From NCBI RefSeq assembly GCF_008124625.1, contig NZ_VNHM01000010.1, positions 47,768 to 111,767 on the forward strand: a DNA stretch of 64,000 bases. Direction: 5' to 3'. Position numbers and translations under genes: made by a program. This document shows, piece by piece, positions 25,665-34,926 of this stretch. Source of the stretch: Desulfallas thermosapovorans DSM 6562 (GTDB lineage Bacteria; Bacillota; Desulfotomaculia; Desulfotomaculales; Desulfallaceae). The stretch's first letter is position 1. The number at the start of each line of letters is the position of its first letter. Under the pieces are notes generated by a model. It saw only the letters and a program-made list of their open reading frames with translations, searched no databases and was not told the origin of the DNA.

Positions 25665-27194
25665 ATGAAAGAACCTTACCTGGTGGAATTAAAAAACATT
25701 ACCAAAAGGTTTCCCGGCGTGGTGGCCAACGATAGGGTCAACTTCAACGTCAGGCAAGGTGAAATACACGTGCTGCTGGGTGAAAATGGTTCGGGTAAAA
25801 GCACACTGATGTCGGTATTATGCGGCCTTTACCGTCCGGATGAAGGTGAGATCATCATTCGAGGCACAAAAATGTCCTTTCGATCACCCCGGCAGGCCAT
25901 TATGGCCGGTGTCGGTATGGTGCACCAGCATTTCAAGTTAATTGACTCATTTTCCGTGGCTGAAAACGTTATTTTAGGAGATGAACGCATACCACGGGTT
26001 TTAAATATGCAGCAAATTGAAAATAACCTGGCGCAGCTATCAGCGCGCTATGGATTACAAATAAATCCCTCCGCTATGGTTTGGCAATTGTCCGTGGGGG
26101 AAAAACAACGGGTGGAAATAGTGAAAATGCTATACCGCGGCACCCACGTACTTATACTGGATGAACCAACCGCCGTATTAACCCCCCAGGAAACAGGAGA
26201 ACTTTTTCGCAACCTGCGGGAAATGGCCGACAGTGGCCGGGGCATAGTGGTGATTACACATAAGATGCACGAAGTTATGGCAATTGCCGACCGGGTTACT
26301 ATACTGCGCCGGGGCCGATCAGTGGCCACTCTGGAAAAAGAACAAATCAACCGGCGGGATCTGGCCTGGCTGATGGTTGGCCACGATGTGGTAAGACAAA
26401 TAGCGAAAAAAACCCCGCCCGGGAACAAAAATGTTCTAACATTAAAGAATGTACACTGCTTGAATGACCTGGGCCGCCCCGGCCTTACGGATATTTCGTT
26501 TACCGTGCGCAGCGGTGAAATATTTGGGATTGCCGGTGTAGCCGGCAACGGGCAGCGGGAACTTGCCGAAGTGATTGCGGGGCTGCGCCCGTTAACCCGG
26601 GGAGAAGTTTTTATTAATGATTATAATATTACCAACTGTTCACCCCGCCAGGCCATCGATCGCGGTGTGTCCCTGGTCCCCGAGGATCGTCTGGGTACCG
26701 GTCTGGTGCCTAACCTTAATGCTGTTGACAACCTGATTCTTAAGGGCTACCGCAAAGGCCGTTTGCGCTGGGGGCCGTTTTTAAAAAGAAACATAGCCAA
26801 AGAAAAAGCGGAAGAGTTGGTGGAGCGTTTTGATATTAGCTTAAGCGCTCTGGACGCTCCGGTAAAGCTGTTATCCGGCGGCAATCTGCAAAAATTGCTA
26901 TTGGCCCGGGAGATCACCTCCTCACCCCAATTACTCATCGCCGTATACCCGGTTCGCGGTCTTGATATAAAAGCCACCGAAGCTGTGCACAATCTGCTGC
27001 TTGAGCAAAGGAGCAAGGGCTTGGCCGTCCTTTTAATTTCAGAGGATCTGGAAGAAATATTTAAACTCAGCGACCGTATCGGCGTGCTTTGTGGCGGGCA
27101 CATCACCGGTGTGATGCCCGCTGACATGACTGATGTGGAAGAAATCGGGCTACTGATGATGGGCATTAAGAACCAGGGAGATAACAATATATGA
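25665..27194 (+). CDS. ABC transporter ATPase, double-domain nucleoside/sugar type
   Basis: A 509-residue ATPase with two nucleotide-binding domains, as in YufO/NupO-type nucleoside importers. The first domain is intact (Walker A GENGSGKST 39-47, signature LSVGEKQ, Walker B LILDEPTAVL). The second is degenerate as is normal in this family (GVAGNGQRE in place of a Walker A lysine; signature LSGGNLQK; LLIAVYPVRGLD in place of the catalytic glutamate). Overlaps the permease gene by 4 bases. Confidence 0.93.
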   Translation: MKEPYLVELKNITKRFPGVVANDRVNFNVRQGEIHVLLGENGSGKSTLMSVLCGLYRPDEGEIIIRGTKMSFRSPRQAIMAGVGMVHQHFKLIDSFSVAENVILGDERIPRVLNMQQIENNLAQLSARYGLQINPSAMVWQLSVGEKQRVEIVKMLYRGTHVLILDEPTAVLTPQETGELFRNLREMADSGRGIVVITHKMHEVMAIADRVTILRRGRSVATLEKEQINRRDLAWLMVGHDVVRQIAKKTPPGNKNVLTLKNVHCLNDLGRPGLTDISFTVRSGEIFGIAGVAGNGQRELAEVIAGLRPLTRGEVFINDYNITNCSPRQAIDRGVSLVPEDRLGTGLVPNLNAVDNLILKGYRKGRLRWGPFLKRNIAKEKAEELVERFDISLSALDAPVKLLSGGNLQKLLLAREITSSPQLLIAVYPVRGLDIKATEAVHNLLLEQRSKGLAVLLISEDLEEIFKLSDRIGVLCGGHITGVMPADMTDVEEIGLLMMGIKNQGDNNI

Positions 27195-28288
27195 TGAAAA
27201 TACTGGGAACAAGTCTTTTAATTGAAAAAAAATTGACTCCCGCTCCAATTTCCTATGTGATAGTGCCGTTAATTTCCGTATTTCTGGCGCTGTCAGTTGG
27301 AGCTGTTTTCCTTACCCTATCGGGCCATAACTATCTGGAGATTTACGCCGCCATGTTCGGCGGTGCCTTCGGATCTCGTTACGGCATTACGGAAACCATC
27401 GTCAAAGCCATTCCCTTGACAATCACCAGCCTTGGTGTGGCGCTGGCTTTTCGCATGCAGCTTTGGAATATCGGGGGCGAGGGACAGATATACATGGGGG
27501 CTTTCGCTGCCACCTGGGCTGCCTTGTTTTTTCCCGCCGGTGCAGGCTGGTGGACGCTGCCCTGTTTGATTTTATCGGGTATGCTGGCCGGCGGGCTATG
27601 GGCACTGCTGCCCGCTATTCCACGGGCGATATGGGGCGTTAATGAAATCATCACCACCCTGATGTTAAATTACATAGCTATCTCCTGGGTAAGCTACCTT
27701 GTTTACGGGCCATGGAAGGATCCCCTGGGCTATAATTTCCCGTTAACCTCGCTATTCCCGCCCGAGGCCATACTGCCCACCCTGGCCGGTTCCCGTATTC
27801 ACGCCGGCCTGTTTTTTGGGATATTACTTACTTTGCTGGTATACGTTCTTATACAGCATACCCGCTGGGGCTATGAAATACGGGTCGCTGGTGAAAGTGC
27901 CAGCGCCGCCCGTTATGCTGGCATAAACGGGCAAAGAAACATATTGCTGGTCATGTTTATCAGCGGAGCCCTTTGCGGCCTGGCCGGTATGGCGGAAGTA
28001 TCAGGCATTGCCCACCGGCTGCAGCCCGGTGTCAGTACCGGCTATGGTTATACCGCCATAATTATAGCCTGGCTGGCCAGGCTAAATCCCTTCGCCATTA
28101 TTTTAGTAGCATTTTTATTCGGCGGCATGCAAGTAGGCGGGTATATTGTGCAAACCAGTGGTATCCCTTCATCCATGGTAACCATGCTTCAGGGTTTGCT
28201 GCTATTTTTTGTGCTGGGAGGAGAACTTCTTACTTACTACAAAATAAGAAAATCTTCTGTTTCGCCAGCTAATCAAAATATGGCGTAA
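27191..28288 (+). CDS. ABC transporter permease (nucleoside type), subunit 1
   Basis: A 365-residue membrane permease of the LivH/XylH superfamily. Motifs GVALAFRMQLWNIGGEGQIYMGAF and RVAGESASAARYAGIN are typical of the first permease of purine-nucleoside importers (YufP/NupP). About nine to ten helices. Start is ATG 27191 (ATGATG, the second ATG is equally possible). Confidence 0.9.
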   Translation: MMKILGTSLLIEKKLTPAPISYVIVPLISVFLALSVGAVFLTLSGHNYLEIYAAMFGGAFGSRYGITETIVKAIPLTITSLGVALAFRMQLWNIGGEGQIYMGAFAATWAALFFPAGAGWWTLPCLILSGMLAGGLWALLPAIPRAIWGVNEIITTLMLNYIAISWVSYLVYGPWKDPLGYNFPLTSLFPPEAILPTLAGSRIHAGLFFGILLTLLVYVLIQHTRWGYEIRVAGESASAARYAGINGQRNILLVMFISGALCGLAGMAEVSGIAHRLQPGVSTGYGYTAIIIAWLARLNPFAIILVAFLFGGMQVGGYIVQTSGIPSSMVTMLQGLLLFFVLGGELLTYYKIRKSSVSPANQNMA

Positions 28289-28323
28289 ATTCCGCCAGTG
28301 CCATCGGAGGATGATATTTAACT

Positions 28324-29256
28324 ATGAGCCAGGAAATATTTGTGGCTATACTGGCCACTGCCGTTACGGCAGGCACGTCAATTTTATACGCAGCCCTGGG
28401 TGAAGTGCTGGCGGAACGATCCGGCATATTAAACTTGGGAGTAGAGGGCATGATGCTGGTAGGGGCTGTCTCAGGCTTCATATGTGCACTTAAAACCGAC
28501 AACCCCTGGATTGGACTTTTGGTGGCCATGCTGGCCGGCGGGTTACTGGCGCTCATACACGCATTTCTAACCGTAACCCTAAGGGCCAACCAGGTGGTCA
28601 GCGGTCTTGCCCTGACCATGTTCGGCACCGGACTTAGCGGCTATCTCGGACAATCCTATGTCGGGGTGCCCCTGACCACACCCTTTAAAGACGTAGCTAT
28701 ACCGGTATTGAGGGACATTCCGGTCATCGGCCCGGTTTTATTCAACCAAGATCCGATAGTATACCTGAGCTACTTTTTGGTTCCGCTGCTCTGGTTTTAT
28801 GTATATCACACCCGGGCCGGGCTGCAAATGCGGGCGGTGGGCGAGAACCCGTCGGCAGCCGACTCAATGGGCATAAATGTATTTCGCTCCCGCTACATGT
28901 ACGTAATTATCGGCGGCATGCTGGCCGGTATCGGTGGGGCCTATCTTTCACTGCACTACGTACCCAGTTGGATGGAAAACATGACTGCCGGCCGGGGCTG
29001 GATAGCGGTGGCTTTGGTGATATTCGCCACATGGAATCCGGTCAATGCATTATGGGGCTCATATTTATTTGGCGGTATCGACGCCCTGGGCTTCAGACTG
29101 CAGACATTCGGTGTGACAGTTTCACCTTTTTTCCTTAAAATGCTCCCTTATATATTTACCGTACTGGTGCTGATACTGGTCACTAAACGCAATTTGGCGG
29201 GTCGTATTGGTTCCCCACAGGCACTGGGACTGCCCTATGACCGCGAGGAACGATGA
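28324..29256 (+). CDS. ABC transporter permease (nucleoside type), subunit 2
   Basis: A 310-residue partner permease (YufQ/NupQ type). LGEVLAERSGILNLGVEGMML near the N-terminus and MRAVGENPSAADSMGIN in the cytoplasmic loop are hallmarks. About eight to nine helices. It lies 35 bases after the first permease, with GGAGG upstream, and ahead of xpt in the same direction. Confidence 0.9.
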   Translation: MSQEIFVAILATAVTAGTSILYAALGEVLAERSGILNLGVEGMMLVGAVSGFICALKTDNPWIGLLVAMLAGGLLALIHAFLTVTLRANQVVSGLALTMFGTGLSGYLGQSYVGVPLTTPFKDVAIPVLRDIPVIGPVLFNQDPIVYLSYFLVPLLWFYVYHTRAGLQMRAVGENPSAADSMGINVFRSRYMYVIIGGMLAGIGGAYLSLHYVPSWMENMTAGRGWIAVALVIFATWNPVNALWGSYLFGGIDALGFRLQTFGVTVSPFFLKMLPYIFTVLVLILVTKRNLAGRIGSPQALGLPYDREER

Positions 29257-29320
29257 AGTTTCCGCTACCTGGCAAGGCGCTTGTCTCCCGGGTGAGTCAG
29301 GATAAAGGGGGATAAATAAA

Positions 29321-29890
29321 TTGTATAGTTTGCAAAAAAAAATAATTGAAGAAGGTCAGGTTTTATCAGATACCGTTTTAAAAGTGGATTCCTTTTTGAA
29401 CCATCAGATCGACCCGGAGTTCGTTATGGCCATGGGGCGTGAACTGGCCGACCGCTATGCTGGTGACGGTGTTACCAAAATACTGACGGTTGAAGCCTCT
29501 GGAATAGCCGTTGCCTTAACCACCGGACTGGCCCTAAAGGTACCCGTGGTATTTGCCAAGAAAAAAAAGGCGGCCACCCAAGATCCCCAGGCGTACTCCA
29601 CTAATATTTTTTCATTCACCCGCCAAGAAGCGGTGGATATATATGTAAACAAAAAATTTATCAACTCCCATGATCGAGTATTAGTTGTCGATGATTTTTT
29701 GGCTCAGGGTGAAGCGCTGCGAGGCATGGTGGAGATAGTGGAACAAGCGGGGGCAACCCTGGTGGGAGTAGGCATAGTTATTGAAAAGGTTTTTCAGGGT
29801 GGAGGCCAGGCCCTGAGGGAAAAGGGTATCCGCATTGAATCTTTGGCTCCCATTGCTTCTCTGGCCGGAGGCCGGGTCACCTTTGTTTAA
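29321..29890 (+). CDS. xpt: Xanthine phosphoribosyltransferase
   Basis: A 189-residue salvage enzyme that joins xanthine to PRPP to give XMP. The sequence follows Bacillus Xpt closely in order: VLSDTVLKVDSFLNHQIDP, VEASGIAVALTTGLALKVPVVFAKK, the PRPP loop VLVVDDFLAQGEAL and a closing GRVTFV. The start is TTG 29321 (weak GGGGGATAA upstream). Placement after the importer links uptake with salvage. No purine riboswitch core was found upstream of the operon. Confidence 0.93.
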   Translation: MYSLQKKIIEEGQVLSDTVLKVDSFLNHQIDPEFVMAMGRELADRYAGDGVTKILTVEASGIAVALTTGLALKVPVVFAKKKKAATQDPQAYSTNIFSFTRQEAVDIYVNKKFINSHDRVLVVDDFLAQGEALRGMVEIVEQAGATLVGVGIVIEKVFQGGGQALREKGIRIESLAPIASLAGGRVTFV

Positions 29891-29908
29891 GGTTGCCCGG
29901 CTTTTTTT
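29871..29908 (+). terminator. Terminator overlapping the xpt stop codon
   Basis: GCCGGGTCACC (29871-29881, inside the last codons of xpt) pairs with GGTTGCCCGGC (29891-29901), two mismatches, followed by T7. Confidence 0.75.
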
Positions 29909-29962
29909 GCCGTTTAATGATGTAATTTACCGTTTTCTCGATAATTTGGAGTGTCAGGTATC

Positions 29963-30008
29963 TTGCAAATTTTAACCACAGTGGTATAGTATAAGTGAAA
30001 TCATTCAC
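29963..30008 (+). promoter_or_regulatory. Candidate promoter of the universal stress protein gene
   Basis: TTGCAA (29963-29968), a 16-base spacer, and an extended -10 TGGTATAGT (29982-29990). GTGAA-ATCA-TTCAC (29995-30008) is an inverted repeat just downstream of the -10. Confidence 0.5.
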
Positions 30009-30027
30009 TAAAAAGGAGAGTGATAAC

Positions 30028-30465
30028 ATGTATAAAAAGATTTTAGTCCCCCTGGACGGCTCGTCTCGCTCCATGGCGGCAGCGGAGCACGCTATACAAA
30101 TCGCCGCCGGTTTCGGGGCACAGGTGGTCTTTTTCCATGTGGCACCGGATATAGTCCGATACGTCAGCAATCCTGGTGTGCACGCAGCCATCGATTATAA
30201 CGAACTCAAGCAGGAATTTGCTTCCCAGGGTGAAGCAATTTTGGAGGACGCTCGCAAGGAATTTGAGGACCGGGGGGTATATATAAGTAAAAAACAGGTA
30301 TGGGGCCATCCCTCCCAGGAAATTATCCAGGAGGCGGAAGACGGAAAGTACGATTTAATTGTCATTGGCAGCCGCGGGCTGGGTGAGATAAAAGGTTTTC
30401 TGATGGGCAGCGTCAGTAACCGCATCGCCAGGCACGCTCCGTGCCCGGTACTGCTTGTCAGGTAG
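30028..30465 (+). CDS. Universal stress protein (UspA family)
   Basis: A 145-residue cytoplasmic protein. The ATP-binding signature GSRGLGEIKGFLMGSVSNRI (GxxGx9-10GS pattern) is complete, so this is of the ATP-binding class. ATG 30028 follows AAAGGAGAG by 9 bases; an in-frame GTG 33 bases upstream lies in the promoter repeat and is not favoured. Monocistronic, with a terminator downstream. Confidence 0.93.
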   Translation: MYKKILVPLDGSSRSMAAAEHAIQIAAGFGAQVVFFHVAPDIVRYVSNPGVHAAIDYNELKQEFASQGEAILEDARKEFEDRGVYISKKQVWGHPSQEIIQEAEDGKYDLIVIGSRGLGEIKGFLMGSVSNRIARHAPCPVLLVR

Positions 30466-30559
30466 TGTCAAACACCATTACTATTGATTAACTGTTTCGT
30501 ATAATTTTATTTATAGACGGTGGGTAATTTGGGGCAATTATTTCAATACTGTTGTTTTT

Positions 30560-30575
30560 AATGTTCGAATATAAT
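30560..30575. promoter_or_regulatory. PurBox-like site overlapping a TATAAT
   Basis: On the minus strand 30572-30560 reads ATATTCGAACATT, one mismatch from the Bacillus PurR box AWWWCCGAACWWT, and it overlaps TATAAT at 30570-30575. PurR normally uses two boxes and no second one was found, so this is tentative. Confidence 0.25.
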
Positions 30576-30605
30576 AAAATACAATAGTACTCGTTAAAAC
30601 ATGTT

Positions 30606-30638
30606 TTCGGCCCTGCCAGGCCGGAATTTTTCTTTTTT
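30606..30638 (+). terminator. Terminator before the purine genes
   Basis: TTTCGGCC (30606-30612 region) pairs with GGCCGGAA (30619-30626) with one G-T pair around a CTGCCA loop, then TTTTTCTTTTTT. It lies 140 bases after the stress protein gene and 34 bases before purL, so it could also act as an attenuator of purL. Confidence 0.6.
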
Positions 30639-30671
30639 AATCGCCGCATAAAACCCTGGAGGTGTTAATAC

Positions 30672-33512
30672 ATGGCAATTCAGCTAGTGCGGGTCAGAAC
30701 ATTGCCCCACCTGGAGGATGTCAAAGGTAAGCATTTATTGCGCGAAATTCAAAGCACCCTGCACATTTCAAGCATCACCGGGTTAGTTACTGCCAAGGTT
30801 TATCGACTGGAAGGTATTTCCGTTGCCCAAGCCGAGTTTTTAGCCCGCCACTTGCTGGCCGAGGAAGTATTTCAAACCTACACGGTCAATGAAACCATTA
30901 TTAAAGATGCTGATAGGCTGGTGGAGGTGGCATACAAACCGGGGGTAATGAATCCCGAAGCAGGTTCCATTTTAAAAGCCGCCGCTGATTTGGGTATCAG
31001 CGAAATGGTGGCCGCCGACTCCAGTTACGAATACGGCTTTTACGGTACTTTAACCGATGACGAAATCAACCTCATTTTGTCCAGATTACTGGTCAATGAA
31101 ACTGTGGAAAGGGTAGTTACTGAAAAACCAACCACCCTGATCATCAAGGGCCAGCCGGGAGATACCCGGATAATCCCCATAAGAAAAATGGATGACAGGG
31201 CTTTGATTGAATTAAGCCGGGACAATTTATTTTTGAATCTGGAAGAAATGCGGGCCATTCAAAAATATTTTATCAGCCTGGACCGTGACCCCACCGACTG
31301 TGAAATAGAAACCCTGGCCCAAACCTGGTCGGAGCATTGTGTGCATAAAACCTTTAAGGCCACTATCATGGTGGATGGTCAGGTAAAAAAACCGCTTTAT
31401 CAAAGATTGCGGGAATCCACCCAACAGACCGCCCACCCGTTGGTGCTTTCCGCTTTTGAGGACAATTCGGGTGTCATAGAATTCTATGAGGGCCTGGCTT
31501 TATGTGGCAAGGTGGAGACCCACAACTCCCCGTCGGCCATCGAGCCATACGGCGGAGCCATGACAGGCAGCGGCGGGGTTTTCCGGGACATCATGGGTAC
31601 CGGTAAAGGCGCCAAGGTGATTGCTTCCACGGATATGTTCTGTTTTGCACCGCCGGATTTGCCAACAGATGAGGTTCCCCCGGGTTGCTTACACCCCCAT
31701 TACTTGCTGCGCCGTGTGGTGGACGGGGTACGGGATTACGGTAACCGCATGGGTATACCGACCAATAACGGATCCGTACACTTCCACCGGGACTTCAGGG
31801 CCAAGCCTACCATTATTGTGGGTGCTTATGGCATCATGCCCGCCGCGGATGCCGGCAAAGGACAAGCAGTAAGCGGTGATTTGGCTGTAATTGTGGGGGG
31901 GCGCACCGGTCGGGATGGTATACACGGAGCCACCTTTTCCAGCGGTGAAATGACCCACCGCACAATAGATGTAAACGCCAGTGCTGTGCAAATAGGGCAC
32001 GCCATCGAAGAAAAGCGCATGAGCGACGCCCTTCTAAAGGCGCGTGATGAAAAACTAATCAGAGCCATCACTGACTGTGGTGCAGGCGGTTTCGCATCAG
32101 CATTTGGGGAGATGGGGGAAAATACCGGTGTACGTATCCACCTGGACTTAGCACCATTGAAATATCAGGGACTGGCGCCCTGGGAAATTTGGTTATCTGA
32201 AAGCCAGGAGAGAATGGCTCTGGCCGTGAATCCGGCCCATATGGAACGACTGGCGGACATATGCCGGGAACACAATGTGGAAGTTACCGTTATCGGTGAG
32301 TTTACAGATACCAAAAAGCTTGAAGTTTTTTACCATGATGATCTGGTTTGTGAGCTGGCCATGGATTTTCTACATCACGGTATACCCGATCGCACTATGA
32401 CCGCAGCTCCGCAAAAAAGACTGGTGGAGGTTACCGAACCACCGGTGCCTGACAATTGGGAGCAGATATGTATAGAAATAATGCAGCACCTTAACGTGTG
32501 CTCCAAAGAGCCCATTGTGCGCATGTATGACCACGGTGTGCAGGGCAGCAATGCATTACCCCCATTTGCCGGAGTAACGGGTGATGCACCTAATGACGCA
32601 GTGGTCATTGCCCCGGTACTGGGCAAAAAGTATGGAGCAATTATTGCCCACGGGCTAAACCCCGTATTAAACACCATCGACCCCTACGCCGGTAGTCTCT
32701 GGGCGGCCACCGAAGCGGTGTCTAACGCCGTGGCCACGGGTGCCAACCCCGACGAATTGGTTTTGATAGATAATTTTATCTGGCCCTACCCGGACGAAGA
32801 GTCTTTATATGACCTGGACCAGGCCGTGGATGCCTGTGTAGACTTTGTCAAAGCCACCGGTATGCCTTTTATTTCAGGTAAAGACAGCTTGAGCAGCACT
32901 TACCGGGCCCCGGACGGCTCTGTAATTAAAATACCGCCCGTTCTTTGCATATCCTGCTTTGGGCGGATAAAGGACGTAACCCAAACTGTATCCAGCGATT
33001 TTAAACGTCCTGGCAGTGTTATCGCTCTTTTGGGCCAAAGGGATATAAATCAAATGGGCGGATCCACATACTATGATGTCACGGGAGCCTCCTCTCCCAA
33101 GGTGCCTTTAATTGATCTAACCAGTTTGACCAACACGTTGCGCAGCCTTTACCGGGCTATAGGCAACGATGCAATTTTAGCCTGCCACGATATCAGTGAA
33201 GGAGGCCTGCTGGCCGCGCTGGCCGAAATGTGCCTGGGCGGCGGCATAGGAGCAACCATTAACCTGCCGGCCGGCAACAGGGCGGATTACTTCTTGTTCA
33301 ATGAAACAGCAGGCTGCTTTTTAGTAGAATTGGCCGACCAGGTCCAAGCTGAAGAACTGTTTCGGGACATACCCCATATAATATTGGGCAACACCACCGT
33401 TGAACAAAACATTTCGTTCACCCAGGAAAACATCTGTATCTTTAGCGTTTCCACCGCCAAACTAGTTAAAGCCTGGCAAAAACCCATGCAGGAGGTGTTC
33501 GGCGGATGCTAA
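30672..33512 (+). CDS. purL: Phosphoribosylformylglycinamidine synthase, PurS-like N-terminus fused to PurL
   Basis: A 946-residue enzyme for step four of purine synthesis (FGAR to FGAM). The first 155 residues look like two tandem PurS-like modules (about 1-75 and 80-155), then a PurL body: CEIETLAQTWSEHCVHKTFKA, FKVETHNSPSAIEPYGGA-like ATP/substrate loop, and two AIRS halves. It lacks a glutaminase domain; the PurQ gene next door supplies it. This is between the three-gene Bacillus form and the single-chain enterobacterial enzyme. ATG 30672 follows GGAGGTG. Overlaps purQ by 7 bases. Confidence 0.92.
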   Translation: MAIQLVRVRTLPHLEDVKGKHLLREIQSTLHISSITGLVTAKVYRLEGISVAQAEFLARHLLAEEVFQTYTVNETIIKDADRLVEVAYKPGVMNPEAGSILKAAADLGISEMVAADSSYEYGFYGTLTDDEINLILSRLLVNETVERVVTEKPTTLIIKGQPGDTRIIPIRKMDDRALIELSRDNLFLNLEEMRAIQKYFISLDRDPTDCEIETLAQTWSEHCVHKTFKATIMVDGQVKKPLYQRLRESTQQTAHPLVLSAFEDNSGVIEFYEGLALCGKVETHNSPSAIEPYGGAMTGSGGVFRDIMGTGKGAKVIASTDMFCFAPPDLPTDEVPPGCLHPHYLLRRVVDGVRDYGNRMGIPTNNGSVHFHRDFRAKPTIIVGAYGIMPAADAGKGQAVSGDLAVIVGGRTGRDGIHGATFSSGEMTHRTIDVNASAVQIGHAIEEKRMSDALLKARDEKLIRAITDCGAGGFASAFGEMGENTGVRIHLDLAPLKYQGLAPWEIWLSESQERMALAVNPAHMERLADICREHNVEVTVIGEFTDTKKLEVFYHDDLVCELAMDFLHHGIPDRTMTAAPQKRLVEVTEPPVPDNWEQICIEIMQHLNVCSKEPIVRMYDHGVQGSNALPPFAGVTGDAPNDAVVIAPVLGKKYGAIIAHGLNPVLNTIDPYAGSLWAATEAVSNAVATGANPDELVLIDNFIWPYPDEESLYDLDQAVDACVDFVKATGMPFISGKDSLSSTYRAPDGSVIKIPPVLCISCFGRIKDVTQTVSSDFKRPGSVIALLGQRDINQMGGSTYYDVTGASSPKVPLIDLTSLTNTLRSLYRAIGNDAILACHDISEGGLLAALAEMCLGGGIGATINLPAGNRADYFLFNETAGCFLVELADQVQAEELFRDIPHIILGNTTVEQNISFTQENICIFSVSTAKLVKAWQKPMQEVFGGC

Positions 33513-34339
33513 ATAAAATTAACACCGGAGAATTAAATGTCCGCGGTCCTAAACCACGGGTATGTATATTAAGAACAGACGGCACCAATTGTGACCAGGA
33601 AACAGCCTACGCCTTCAGCAAAGCCGGCGGGGATTGCCGGTTGGTTCATGTTAACCAGCTGAGGAGCGGCACCGAAAAACTGGCTGATTATCAAATACTG
33701 GCCGTGCCCGGAGGGTTCTCCTACGGCGATGACATTCATTCCGGAAAAGTGTTATCAGTGGAAATGGCCTCCTTTCTAAACGACCAACTACGTCGTTTTG
33801 TTGACGACGGCAAGCTGGTGCTGGGTATTTGCAACGGCTTTCAGGTATTGGTACGCACCGGGCTTCTGCCCTGGGGTGAACTGGGTAGTATTCAAGCTAC
33901 CTTGATGCAAAATGACAGTGGCCATTTTGAGTGTCGCTGGACCAGCCTTTTAGTGGAACAAAACCATTGTGTATTTACCCGTGGCCTGGGCGGCTCCGTT
34001 GTACAGTACCAGGCAGCACACGGGGAAGGCAAATTTTTTACAGACGAAACTACCTTACAGAAATTAGAACAAAGCGGACAAGTGGTGTTCCGTTATGCAA
34101 GTTCAGCAAGCGGAAAAGCAACGCAGGATTACCCCCAAAATCCTAACGGTTCACTGCACGCAATTGCCGGAATTTGTGACCAGAGCGGGCGGGTTTTGGG
34201 TCTTATGCCCCACCCGGAAAGGTTTGTGGAATCGTTCCACCACCCCAACTGGAGGCGGGCAGCACTGGGCGAGCCCCACGGCCTGCCCTTATTCCGCAAT
34301 GCTGTGGCATATGCCGCGCAAACCGGTACCGGGTGTTAG
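33506..34339 (+). CDS. purQ: Phosphoribosylformylglycinamidine synthase glutaminase subunit
   Basis: A 277-residue class I glutamine amidotransferase that feeds ammonia to PurL. The catalytic triad is visible: C109 in GICNGFQVL, H236 and E238 in MPHPERF. PGGFSYGDD near 68-76 is typical of PurQ. It is longer than Bacillus PurQ (about 227) and shares the length of the domain in large single-chain enzymes. The start overlaps purL and has GGAGG inside the purL end. Confidence 0.94.
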   Translation: MLNKINTGELNVRGPKPRVCILRTDGTNCDQETAYAFSKAGGDCRLVHVNQLRSGTEKLADYQILAVPGGFSYGDDIHSGKVLSVEMASFLNDQLRRFVDDGKLVLGICNGFQVLVRTGLLPWGELGSIQATLMQNDSGHFECRWTSLLVEQNHCVFTRGLGGSVVQYQAAHGEGKFFTDETTLQKLEQSGQVVFRYASSASGKATQDYPQNPNGSLHAIAGICDQSGRVLGLMPHPERFVESFHHPNWRRAALGEPHGLPLFRNAVAYAAQTGTGC

Positions 34340-34389
34340 TCCTGGCTAAAACATGCCAACTTATTTTGGTGTAAAGGCAGGAGATTAAT

Positions 34390-34848
34390 TTGCTCTTTCG
34401 CAAAGCTAAAATTTCAGATATTGAATCCATTCATCAACTGATAACTCACTTTGCCGAAAAGAACCTGATGCTGGCCCGCTCCCGTTCTTCTTTATATGAA
34501 GGTTTACGTGAATTTACCGTTGCGGATGTGGGCGGTCGAGTTGTGGGAGCGGGTTCACTGCATATTATCTGGCATGATCTGGCCGAAATACGTTCTCTGG
34601 CCGTGGAGGAAGCCTACCAGCACCAGCAAGTGGGTCGAGGCCTGGTGGAAGCTTTCCTGGCCGAAGCAGTGGACATCGAGGTGCCCAGAGTATTTGCCCT
34701 TACCTACCAGGCTCCCTTTTTTGTCAAATGCGGATTTAAACTAATTGCCAAGGAAGAGTTGCCCCAGAAGGTTTGGAAAGAATGTATCAATTGCCCTAAA
34801 TTCCCTAATTGTGACGAAGTGGCAGTAATAAAGGAACTGGACATTTAA
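34390..34848 (+). CDS. GNAT acetyltransferase, ArgA-like
   Basis: A 152-residue N-acetyltransferase. The fold elements run in order, with acetyl-CoA loop HQQVGRGLVEAFL (about 77-89) and the FFVKCGFKLI strand. A conserved-looking NCPKFPNCDE near the C-terminus gives two cysteines. The layout is that of the short N-acetylglutamate synthases of Firmicutes that lack a kinase domain, but another amine substrate is possible. TTG start 34390 after AGGAGA. It follows purQ by 50 bases. Confidence 0.78.
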   Translation: MLFRKAKISDIESIHQLITHFAEKNLMLARSRSSLYEGLREFTVADVGGRVVGAGSLHIIWHDLAEIRSLAVEEAYQHQQVGRGLVEAFLAEAVDIEVPRVFALTYQAPFFVKCGFKLIAKEELPQKVWKECINCPKFPNCDEVAVIKELDI

Positions 34849-34926
34849 AAAAATCCCCCGCCAACTGCATATCAAAGGCTTTAACGGGTGATATTGAAAT
34901 TAGATAAAAAATAAGGAGGAACAGCT

